From the NCBI GenBank assembly GCA_030066245.1, contig JASJBY010000014.1, positions 1-25,412 on the forward strand: DNA of 25,412 nucleotides. The letters run 5' to 3'. Source of the stretch: Gammaproteobacteria bacterium (GTDB taxonomy: Bacteria > Pseudomonadota > Gammaproteobacteria > JAABTG01). A model generated the notes under the pieces. It saw only the letters and a program-made list of their open reading frames with translations. It was not told the origin of the DNA and ran no database searches. The stretch's first letter is position 1. Every line of letters starts with the position of its first letter. Below, in pieces: positions 8,031 to 16,379 of the stretch. The translations under genes were made by a program, and so were the position numbers.

Positions 8031-11000
8031 TCAGCTCTCGGCCTCGTCCTCGTCGAAGCCCTGGGATGATGTCTCGAGCCGCACTACCTGCGGGTCCAGC
8101 CAGCTGCCGGAGACCCGATATTGCCGTTCCACTGTCCTTTCAATCTGGAGTTTGAAGATTTGTTGGGCGAACAGCGCCGCCGCCGCGCCAATTGGGCCGC
8201 CCGCAAGCGCGCCGCCGATCGCGAACGTGCTGGATACCTCCGGCGTGACGGTGACCAGCTGGTCGTAGTCCTGGTTGGCCAGGCCCACCCGGCCGGCAAT
8301 GTCGATGCGAGCTGCGGGGGCGCGCACGTACAGGTCGTTGGTGTAGGCGTTGCCCTCGTAGACCGTGAAATTGCCCTCGACACGGTCATAGCTGAAACCG
8401 TCCTTGAAGGTGTCGTCAAAATCCAGGCGGAGGCGGCGTGGCAGCGCATGTATGCTCAGCAGACCGAATATGCGGCCGGCGCCGGGCTCCAAGTCCGCCA
8501 CACGGCCGTTGTCTGCCCTGTAGTAGACGAATCCGTTGATCCGTGCCAGGGAGAAGTCGCCCGGCGACCCTCTCCAATTGGCGTCGATGATTATCTCTGC
8601 CGCGCCACCTTTCATCACTTTTTCGTATCCGAAGCTCTTCAGCAGACTCCCCTGGTCGGGGCTCGTTACGTGGATCTTGAAATGTGACATCGGCTCGCCC
8701 TCGGTAAACCACCAGTCTCCGCTGGCGTCGAGTTCGTAGCTGTCCCCGACCATTCGGAGCTGCTCTACGCGCAGCCCGCCCGCTTGCGGCCGGGTCACGA
8801 TGGAGAGGCTGCCGAGGGCAAGGTCGCCGAAGCTGAAATCTGCGCATTCGAACTGGACCGGGGGCAGCTCGAGTGGCCCTTGCGTCGAGGACGTGGATTG
8901 TCCAGGTCCCGGTACCTTCAGTGAGAGGCGCTCCAAGTCGATGGTTACGGGTTCGCCCGAGGCGGCTGTCGGGACGTTCACCGTGCCGTCGAGCTCATCG
9001 CCCTGCAGGTGGGCGAACCAGGTTCCCAGCTGTCCGCGAAACGCGCGCAGGTGCAGATTACTCATCTTGTGCCCCACCAACTCGAACTGCCGCGCCTTGA
9101 TCTCCACCTGATGGAGAGATATTCCCGCTTCTGAGGAGGTTGCCTGGTGAGTCGTTTCGTCCGTGCCACGCCGGTACAAGGCGTCCAGCCAATCCGTCGA
9201 GGAGAAGCGTTCCAGTTCCGCGTACACGAACAGCCCGTCCGCATCGGGCAGCTCTCCCCGCGCAGTCCCAAGGTATACCGCCCCGCGAATGAGCTTGTTG
9301 ACGCCATTGCGGCGTATCAGGCGGAGCGTTGCTCTAAGGTCATCGCCATAGCTGAGGCGAATGTCTCTATGCTGGTCAATGCCCAGAACGACGGTTAGCC
9401 GGAGAGGCCGTGGTTGCTCCGGAGTTTTCGCCAGCGGCGCCGGCAAATCGACGGTTAAGCCCCTCAGATCCGACTCCAGGACCAGGGTGCTGGAGGCGCC
9501 CGCCTGCCCCGTCGCCTTGGGAACATTCAGGCTGGCACGCCATGTGCTCGTGCCCCTAAGCTGCCCCCTGAATAGGCGGCGAATCCCGTCGCTCGGGACA
9601 GGGCTTTGCTCCGGTTCTTGCAGCAGGCGATCGGTGCCGATCTGTCCCTCCGCGACAAAGCGGGTCACTGACTCACCGTTAACTGTGGCGTCCGCCACCG
9701 ACAGCTCGACAGGTATTTCCCAGACATGGGCCGTCAGTCCTTCCCCGTTGAGGCCGTTCCTGGTGAAGTCGAGGGTTCCCCGCAGGTCTGTGAGCTCCAG
9801 GCCGACCCGTTCCGCGGTTAGGTCATTGTCATCGAATCTCACGGTGCCTTCGATGCGCTCCAACTTTGGTTTCCTAGAAAGCGTCATTTCAAGGCCCAGC
9901 CCTACGACGATGCCGCCGCTGATGACCGCGTCCCCGAGCTTGTCCTCAAAGCGCCGCTTTAGTGGGGTTTCCAGGAGTAGCCGCAGTCCGTCTCTGCCGG
10001 AGCTTCGCATCTTCCCGTTAAGTTTCAGCACGGCGGGCCTGCGCTGCAGGTCCGGTATGTGCGCATGGACCTCAAGCAGGTCGGCGTCGAAAACCTTACC
10101 CGCGGTCGAATAGGCATTGAGAGAGCGTCCGCTGAAAACCACCTCAGCATCCGCTTCTTCGACGCGGGGCCACCTGGGAGAGTAATCCAGGGTCGCGCCG
10201 CTCAGGTTGAAGCGGACTTCGAACCGGCCTTCTGCCCGGTCGAACGGAAAATCCGCTGCGCGTCCTCGCAGCACGAGTCCTCCGTCTGTGATGGCTCCGG
10301 TGGGGAACGCCCGCGAGAGCCAGGAAGAAAGGCGCTCCGGCATCGCGTGCACAGGCAGATATTCGGGCAATCCCTCCAGGTTACCGTCCCCGAACCTGGC
10401 GCGAATGTCGACGAACGGTGACGGCTCGCCTTGCTCCCAGTTAAGGCTCCCGGTAACCCGGACGTGGCCATCCAGGTTGGCCATCCGGAGATGCTCGATG
10501 CCTGCTCGCCAGCCCCTTTCGGTGCGTCGCCAGCTGAGCTCGCCGAGCACCGCGATCGCCTTGGTCGGGCCCTTCAACGCCCTTGGGACATGCGCAACCA
10601 GGGCGGAGCTATCGAAGCGAAAGCGGCCTCCGCTCGTCCCCACCTGGAGCGTTCCTGCCAACCCCTGCAGACCCGGCCGGTCGGCATGGGGCTCTAGGGC
10701 GACGTCATCGAGGCGCGCCTGAAGGATGATGCGGTCCTTGGTCGGGTGGTCGGGGCGGTACAGAAAGGCGAGGTCTTTCGCTTGGCCCGCAGGGCGGGCG
10801 CCCTGCAGCCAGTCCCTGAGCGCAGGGTCGAGCGGCGCTATGGCGAGCGCCGCCGGCACCACGTCACCCAGATCCACGTAGCGGACCCGACCGCCGATTC
10901 GGCGACTGGGACCGCTGCCTGTTACGGTGATTTCGGCTCCGCTGTGTGCCCATCGTCCGCGGTTGGTGGCAAGCTCCAGCTGGTCGACTGCAAGCTGCCA

Positions 11001-11939
11001 GTCATCGCCCTGCCGCCGGAAGGATACGGCCCCGCGAGCCCACCGCAGGGGCATGGCGTGTGTCTCGAACGACGCGTGTACACCGGCGAGGCGGAAGCGG
11101 GTATGCGCGGCCGTGAGCTGTGCGTCTTCCCAGGTGCCCCACATCTCCATGTCCGCCTCGCCGGCGAGAACCTTCAGGCGAGGGTGGAGCTCCTCGAACG
11201 GTAGGGACGGAAGTGGCAGGGCTCGGGTGCTGAGGTAGGTATAGCCTTTCCAGTCACTGCTGAACGGGTCGCCCGTCAGGTCCAAGGCGAAACGGATGCG
11301 CCGTTCCGATTCTCCGGGTAGCGTCGCTTTGCCCTCCAGCTGGTGGCGGTCTCCGACGTTGCGGATGCTGACTGACACGTCGCTCAGTTGCACCGGAGGT
11401 GCGCCCAGCATCTGATCATGCCAGAGCATTTCGCCGGAGCGGACCTCGATTCGGTCAGGCGTGAAGAAAATGGCCGCCAGGTCCAGGTCGCCCCTGGCCT
11501 TAATGCCCTTTACCTGAATGCGGCCCTGCTGGTCGCGGGAAAGGGAGAAGCCGCCGCCCTCCACAATGAGCCGACTGGGACTCGGGCGCAGTCTGATGAT
11601 GGAGGACCACAGGCCGAGGCGGATACGGATGTCGGCAAAGTGGAGCGCCGTCTCACCGCTGTCTGGGTTTTGCAGGGCGACGCGGTGCATCAACAGCTCT
11701 GGCGTCCAGCGTTGCCACCGCACCTTCAGGGAATCAATTATGACCGGGTGCCGGAGGGTTGCGGTGAGCCACTGCTCCAGGTCCGGCCTCGCAGACTCAA
11801 GCCAGAAGGAGCTCAGGCGCAGGATGCCCCCGATTACGGCCACCGTGATGATTGTCCCGGCGACGTACGGCCACAGATCGCCCGTGAATCGGCGGGTGTG
11901 ACTATGCAGGTATCCGCGGCGGCGCGTCGGTCGGTTCAC
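8031..11939 (-). CDS. yhdP: YhdP family AsmA-like envelope protein
   Basis: This 1302-residue protein (E. coli YhdP 1266) is a giant AsmA-like protein anchored in the inner membrane and spanning the periplasm; YhdP-class proteins take part in phospholipid movement to the outer membrane. One transmembrane helix lies at about residues 23-43 (YVAGTIITVAVIGGIL), followed by LESARPDLEQWLTATLRHPV and a very long beta-rich region. The C terminus has the family's conserved parts: YELDASGDWWF, EIIIDANWRGSPGDFSL, GRIFGLLSIHALPRRLRLDF and AARIDIAGRVGL. The start is a GTG with no clear ribosome site; an in-frame stop about 45 bp upstream limits alternatives. It follows rng by 113 bp in the usual order, but tldD, common next, is absent. 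Confidence 0.93.
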   Translation of the reverse strand: MNRPTRRRGYLHSHTRRFTGDLWPYVAGTIITVAVIGGILRLSSFWLESARPDLEQWLTATLRHPVIIDSLKVRWQRWTPELLMHRVALQNPDSGETALHFADIRIRLGLWSSIIRLRPSPSRLIVEGGGFSLSRDQQGRIQVKGIKARGDLDLAAIFFTPDRIEVRSGEMLWHDQMLGAPPVQLSDVSVSIRNVGDRHQLEGKATLPGESERRIRFALDLTGDPFSSDWKGYTYLSTRALPLPSLPFEELHPRLKVLAGEADMEMWGTWEDAQLTAAHTRFRLAGVHASFETHAMPLRWARGAVSFRRQGDDWQLAVDQLELATNRGRWAHSGAEITVTGSGPSRRIGGRVRYVDLGDVVPAALAIAPLDPALRDWLQGARPAGQAKDLAFLYRPDHPTKDRIILQARLDDVALEPHADRPGLQGLAGTLQVGTSGGRFRFDSSALVAHVPRALKGPTKAIAVLGELSWRRTERGWRAGIEHLRMANLDGHVRVTGSLNWEQGEPSPFVDIRARFGDGNLEGLPEYLPVHAMPERLSSWLSRAFPTGAITDGGLVLRGRAADFPFDRAEGRFEVRFNLSGATLDYSPRWPRVEEADAEVVFSGRSLNAYSTAGKVFDADLLEVHAHIPDLQRRPAVLKLNGKMRSSGRDGLRLLLETPLKRRFEDKLGDAVISGGIVVGLGLEMTLSRKPKLERIEGTVRFDDNDLTAERVGLELTDLRGTLDFTRNGLNGEGLTAHVWEIPVELSVADATVNGESVTRFVAEGQIGTDRLLQEPEQSPVPSDGIRRLFRGQLRGTSTWRASLNVPKATGQAGASSTLVLESDLRGLTVDLPAPLAKTPEQPRPLRLTVVLGIDQHRDIRLSYGDDLRATLRLIRRNGVNKLIRGAVYLGTARGELPDADGLFVYAELERFSSTDWLDALYRRGTDETTHQATSSEAGISLHQVEIKARQFELVGHKMSNLHLRAFRGQLGTWFAHLQGDELDGTVNVPTAASGEPVTIDLERLSLKVPGPGQSTSSTQGPLELPPVQFECADFSFGDLALGSLSIVTRPQAGGLRVEQLRMVGDSYELDASGDWWFTEGEPMSHFKIHVTSPDQGSLLKSFGYEKVMKGGAAEIIIDANWRGSPGDFSLARINGFVYYRADNGRVADLEPGAGRIFGLLSIHALPRRLRLDFDDTFKDGFSYDRVEGNFTVYEGNAYTNDLYVRAPAARIDIAGRVGLANQDYDQLVTVTPEVSSTFAIGGALAGGPIGAAAALFAQQIFKLQIERTVERQYRVSGSWLDPQVVRLETSSQGFDEDEAES

Positions 11940-12052
11940 AGATTTTGTGGCGGAAAAGTTCGCAGGGGCCCGGTGTAACTATCGACGTGGATGGAACGAC
12001 CGGCCAGGACAACCCGCAGAGTGGAATCACCATTCTAGCCTCTGGGCGGCTG

Positions 12053-13669
12053 TCACATAAGTACCACGTCGTACTGTTCCTGGGCGTACATGGATTCCAC
12101 CTGTACTTCAATGGGCTTGTTGATGAAAGTTTCCAGCTCCGCGACGCTGTCGGATTCTTCCTCGAGCAGTCGGTCGACCACCTCCCGGGACGCTAGCACG
12201 AGCAGTTTCTCTGCCTCGTACTGACGGGCTTCGCGCATGATTTCGCGGAAGATCTCGAAGCACACGGTTTCCGCGGTCTTCACCGAGCCTCTCCCGTCGC
12301 AGGTCGGACAGGGCTCGCAAAGCAGGTGTCCGAGACTTTCGCGGGTGCGCTTTCGGGTCATCTCGACCAGGCCCAGAGAGGACACCTCGCTGATGTGAGT
12401 TCTGGTGTGGTCCCTCTCGAGGCTCTTCTCCAGCGCCCGAAGCACCTGTCGCTTGTGCTCTTCACTGCACATGTCGATGAAGTCGATGATGATGATGCCG
12501 CCCAGATTACGAAGCCGTAGCTGCCGTGCGATGGCTTGTGCAGCCTCCAGATTGGTCTTGAAAATGGTCTCCTCCAGATTGCGGTGGCCCACAAAGGCCC
12601 CCGTGTTGACATCTATGGTCGTCATCGCCTCGGTCTGGTCGATGACCAGATGTCCTCCCGACTTCAACGAGACCTGGCGCTCGAGCGCCCGCTGCAGTTC
12701 ATCCTCGACACCGTAGATGTCGAAGATCGGCCGCTCGCCGGTGTACTGTTCGATACGGTCAACCATCTCGGGGACGAACTGACGGGCGAACTCGACGGCC
12801 CGCTCCAGCGTCTCACCTGAGTCGATGCGAACCCGCTCTACTTCGTTGCCGACCATTTCCCGGAGCGTGCGCATGACCAGCGGCAACTCCTTGTAGACGA
12901 TACAACACGCGGGCGAGGTCTCGACCCGGTGTTGCAGGGAGGTCCACAGCTTCTCCAGAAACGCCATATCCGCGAGGATCTTGTCTTCTGGGACACCTTC
13001 GGCTGCCGTGCGCAGGATGTAGCCTCCGGCTCCGAAGCGGCGAACTCGGGATTCCGGGTCTTCGTCGGCGGTGGTATCCTCCGCCCCGCCGTTGCCCTGC
13101 AACACGCTTTTCACCAGCTCCCTGAGGCGCTGTCTCTCCTGCTCGTCCTCGATGCGCTGAGATACGCCGATGGTGTTGATATGGGGCATCAGTACCACGT
13201 ATCGAGAGGGTAGGGAGATGTGCGTGGTCAGCCGCGCGCCTTTCGTGCCTAGAGGGTCCTTGATAACCTGGACCTGGATTTCCTGCCCCTCGGTGAGTAG
13301 CAGGGTGATGTCCTCGTGCTGCAGTCTCTCGACGTCCGCGTTCCTTGCCGAGGCGTCTCCCTCCGAACCTCGCTCGTCGCACTTGAGCCTGGCTTCGTTA
13401 TTCGAGGTGTCTTCGCCGATGGATGCCCGAACGGGTCGGGTGGCCGACACGATATCCGATACGTGTAGGAAAGCCGCCCGCTCCAGACCTATGTCGATGA
13501 AAGCGGCCTGCATGCCGGGCAGGACCCGGGAGACGCGGCCCTTGTAGATGTTGCCCACCAGGCCACGGCGGCCTCCCCGCTCAAGGTACAATTCCTGGAG
13601 CACGCCGTTCTCCACGAGCGCGATGCGGGTCTCGCGGGGGGTTACATTGATGAGCAGCTCGGAACTCAC
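12053..13669 (-). CDS. rng: Ribonuclease G
   Basis: RNase G is an endoribonuclease of the RNase E/G family that matures the 5' end of 16S rRNA and degrades some mRNAs. The protein carries the S1 domain (IYKGRVSRVLPGMQAAFIDIG, given here in part), GTKGARLTT, the DNase I-like catalytic site with TIDVNTGAFVGH and IIIIDFIDM (Mg2+-binding Asp residues), and the zinc-link CEPCPTCDGRG. The start is GTG at 13669, giving 538 residues with the family N terminus SSELLINVTPRETR; GAGG lies about 9 bp upstream. A further 40 in-frame codons upstream are unlike the family. The product is about 50 residues longer than E. coli RNase G (489) because of two charged insertions, around residues 78-115 and 191-212. 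Confidence 0.95.
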   Translation of the reverse strand: MSSELLINVTPRETRIALVENGVLQELYLERGGRRGLVGNIYKGRVSRVLPGMQAAFIDIGLERAAFLHVSDIVSATRPVRASIGEDTSNNEARLKCDERGSEGDASARNADVERLQHEDITLLLTEGQEIQVQVIKDPLGTKGARLTTHISLPSRYVVLMPHINTIGVSQRIEDEQERQRLRELVKSVLQGNGGAEDTTADEDPESRVRRFGAGGYILRTAAEGVPEDKILADMAFLEKLWTSLQHRVETSPACCIVYKELPLVMRTLREMVGNEVERVRIDSGETLERAVEFARQFVPEMVDRIEQYTGERPIFDIYGVEDELQRALERQVSLKSGGHLVIDQTEAMTTIDVNTGAFVGHRNLEETIFKTNLEAAQAIARQLRLRNLGGIIIIDFIDMCSEEHKRQVLRALEKSLERDHTRTHISEVSSLGLVEMTRKRTRESLGHLLCEPCPTCDGRGSVKTAETVCFEIFREIMREARQYEAEKLLVLASREVVDRLLEEESDSVAELETFINKPIEVQVESMYAQEQYDVVLM

Positions 13670-13908
13670 GATTGACAACCTCGGCACGACTTGTGTGCGT
13701 GTATTGATTGGAGGCTGGCCGGCCGATCTGATGCCTTGCCGACATGGGCCGCTGGCCACTTGTTTTTGCGTATCCAAGTCGCTATCCATCAGATTAGGCT
13801 AAAAATCCGCGGAAAGCGCATGGAATTTAAGTCCGCTCCGGCGTCTCGGCCAGCGTCGGCTACCGAATTCGCGCCCGAAGCGGCGCAACCGCCTTACTGG
13901 GAGCAGCT

Positions 13909-16131
13909 GTGTCATTGAGCACCAGAGACGATTCCGGGTCGTCAACGGATCTGACTGAGGACGAAGAGCGCTGGCTCGATGAACTGACCGCCCGACGGCT
14001 GGCGACCGGCCGGTCGCTGCTTCATCGCGCCTGGGTGATGGCGAGGCAGGCCCACGAGGGAGAAGTTCGTGCCTCGGGTGAGCCCTACGTGACCCACTTG
14101 CTGGAGGTGGCGCGGATCCTGGAAGCGCTCAATCCGGACCCGGAGACCGTGGCGGCCGCCCTGCTGCACGAAGCAGTCGAGCAGGGAAAGCTGGATGAGG
14201 CCGCCATCCGGGAGTCATTGGGGGACAAAGTTGCGGCATTGACCGATGATGTCGTGCGCATGAACGCCATCCGGGAGTACCGCGAACTGGGGGCTGAGGT
14301 TGGGCAGAGCCTGGAACCCGGACGGCTGGAGGGGCTGCGCAAGCTGCTGTTGGCGATGGCCCGGGACCTGCGCGTGGTGCTCATCACCCTGGCTGCTCGG
14401 GTCCATGATATGCGGACGCTGAAGTTTCTCGGCACCGAAGAGCGTCGGCGAGTGGCGCAGGAGACGCTGGACATCTATGCGCCGCTGGCTAATCGGCTGG
14501 GGATCTGGCAAGTCAAGTGGGAGCTGGAGGATCTGTCCTTCCGGCACCTCTACACCGAGCGTTATCAGGAGATTGCGCGCCTGCTCGACGAACGACGCTC
14601 GGACCGCGAGCGGTCCCTGGAAAAAGTTGTGGCAGAGCTCAGGCGGGCCCTGGCCAAAGAGCGGATACAGGCTGAGGTAACCGGTCGGCCCAAACATATC
14701 TACAGCATCTGGAGCAAGATGCAGCGCAAAGGCATCGACTTCCACGAGCTCTCGGACGTTCGTGCGGTGCGCGTGCTGGTGGACACGGTCAAGGACTGCT
14801 ACGCGACGCTCGGGATCGTGCATACCTTGTGGCGGCATCTGCCCCATGAGTTCGACGACTACATCGCTAATCCGAAGGGGAACAACTACCGGTCGCTGCA
14901 TACTGCGGTCGTCGGGCCGCAGGGGAGGACGCTTGAAGTTCAGATCCGGACTCACGACATGCACCGTCACGCGGAGCTCGGGGTGGCGGCACACTGGCGG
15001 TACAAAGAAGGTGGAGCGACGAACACCGGGGAGGAGGGCAGGATCGCCTGGCTGCGCCAGCTCCTGCAGCTGCGCGACGACTCCGGCGAGACCGAGGATT
15101 TTCTGGAACGCTTCAAGACCGAGGTCTTCCACGACCGGGTGTGCGTGCTGACGCCGAAAGGGACGGTTCTGGATCTGCCCCGTGGGGCCACGCCTCTGGA
15201 TTTCGCCTACGCCATCCACACCGACGTGGGCCATCGTTGTCGCGGAGCGAAAGTCGGCGGGTCCATCGTGCCACTGACCTATGAGCTCAGGAGCGGCGAC
15301 CAGGTGGAAATCCTGACCACGCGGCGCGGGCAACCCAGCCGCGACTGGTTCAATCCCCACCTGGGTTACCTGAAGACCGCCCGGGCCCGGGCCAAGGTGC
15401 GACAGTGGTTCAAGCAGCAGGATCTGGAGAAGACGGTTGCGGCCGGTCGCGAGCTTCTCGACAGGGAGCTGCGCCGTCTCGGAGTTGCCGAGTGCAGCCT
15501 CGAAAAACTGGCGCGGCGGCTTCGCTTCACGCGCCCGGAAGATCTGTTTGCATCGCTCGGACGCGGCGAGGTGGGGCCTACCCAGATCGCCAACGCCGTG
15601 CAGGAACAGGTGCTGCCCCGGGCCGAACGGCTCGCGGAGACAGCACCGGCTGTAAAGCCACGGACTGCGCAGCCCGTTCGGGGCAGCGGTGTGACCATAG
15701 AAGGCGTCGGCAACCTGCTCACACAGCTCGCCGGCTGCTGCAAGCCGGCGCCACCGGATCCCATCACCGGGTACATCACCCGCGGCCGGGGTGTGACGAT
15801 ACATCGAGCGGACTGCCCCAATGCGCTGCGTCTGGGGGTGGCGGATCAGACCCGGTTAATCGATGTGAGCTGGAGTGCCACCCGGGGGGGGAGCTACCCG
15901 GTGGACATCGAAATGCAGGCATACGACCGACAGGGATTGCTGCGCGACGTCACCCTGCTGCTGGCGAACGAGAAAACAAACGTTCTGGGCATCAACACCT
16001 GGACGGATGACGACAGCCGTATCGCCCACATGAAGTTCACTGTGGAAGTTCCGAACGTGGACAAGCTCAGCCTGCTGCTGAATCGCCTGGGGCAACTGCA
16101 CAACGTGTTCGAGGTGCGCCGCGCCAAATGA
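13909..16131 (+). CDS. relA: (p)ppGpp synthetase RelA (hydrolase-dead type)
   Basis: RelA makes (p)ppGpp on starved ribosomes carrying uncharged tRNA. The 740-residue product (E. coli 744) has a pseudo-hydrolase domain in which the HD/ED metal motifs read HE (87-88) and EQ (91-92), a synthetase domain with GRPKHIYSIWSKMQRKG, the RelA-type acidic EFDD at 314-317 (SpoT has RFKD) and GNNYRSLHTAVVGP, a TGS domain (VLTPKGTVLDLPRGATPLDF), the Cys-rich zinc-finger-like segment LAGCCKPAPPDPITGYITRG, and a C-terminal ACT domain. The GTG at 13909 has GGGAG five bases upstream. It is divergent from rng. No partner synthetase such as spoT lies in the window. Confidence 0.95.
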   Translation: MSLSTRDDSGSSTDLTEDEERWLDELTARRLATGRSLLHRAWVMARQAHEGEVRASGEPYVTHLLEVARILEALNPDPETVAAALLHEAVEQGKLDEAAIRESLGDKVAALTDDVVRMNAIREYRELGAEVGQSLEPGRLEGLRKLLLAMARDLRVVLITLAARVHDMRTLKFLGTEERRRVAQETLDIYAPLANRLGIWQVKWELEDLSFRHLYTERYQEIARLLDERRSDRERSLEKVVAELRRALAKERIQAEVTGRPKHIYSIWSKMQRKGIDFHELSDVRAVRVLVDTVKDCYATLGIVHTLWRHLPHEFDDYIANPKGNNYRSLHTAVVGPQGRTLEVQIRTHDMHRHAELGVAAHWRYKEGGATNTGEEGRIAWLRQLLQLRDDSGETEDFLERFKTEVFHDRVCVLTPKGTVLDLPRGATPLDFAYAIHTDVGHRCRGAKVGGSIVPLTYELRSGDQVEILTTRRGQPSRDWFNPHLGYLKTARARAKVRQWFKQQDLEKTVAAGRELLDRELRRLGVAECSLEKLARRLRFTRPEDLFASLGRGEVGPTQIANAVQEQVLPRAERLAETAPAVKPRTAQPVRGSGVTIEGVGNLLTQLAGCCKPAPPDPITGYITRGRGVTIHRADCPNALRLGVADQTRLIDVSWSATRGGSYPVDIEMQAYDRQGLLRDVTLLLANEKTNVLGINTWTDDDSRIAHMKFTVEVPNVDKLSLLLNRLGQLHNVFEVRRAK

Positions 16132-16290
16132 CCACGTCGAGGCATGGGCCGCAGGCCGGCAGGAGCTTGAACTGCTGAACTTTTTGTGGGTATTCCGGCC
16201 GAAATTCGTAGTCCTGGTGAGTCCCTGCGGCGTAACCCGAGTCCGGCGTCGGGCGATTGTTGGTGCCGAATCGACAGATGCCAGGGTGAG

Positions 16291-16314
16291 GCGCACGGGG
16301 CCGTCCCGTGGCGC
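16291..16314. other. GC-rich hairpin between relA and batD
   Basis: CACGGG-gccgt-CCCGTG (16294-16310) forms a 6-bp stem that GCG/CGC extends by three more pairs across a single bulged G. No T-run follows, so an intrinsic terminator is doubtful; it may be an mRNA stabiliser or attenuator. The rest of 16132-16379 shows no gene. Confidence 0.35.
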
Positions 16315-16379
16315 AGGCTCCAGTCCCGGTGGAGTGCGGACGATATCGGCTTAAGTGACTTGAATTCTGGCTGCGGGCG

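Noticed and set aside
13670..13789. 40-codon N-terminal extension of rng
   Set aside because: RNase G proteins start at (M/V)xxELLxNVTP; no ribosome site at the upstream ATG, but GAGG before the GTG at 13669.
14215..15804. 529-codon open frame on the minus strand
   Set aside because: Antisense shadow of relA, with no recognisable domain.
16132..16379. Possible riboswitch or envelope-stress (sigma-E-like GAACTTT) promoter before batD
   Set aside because: The GAACTTT lacks a matching -10 at the right spacing, and no riboswitch consensus could be recognised.
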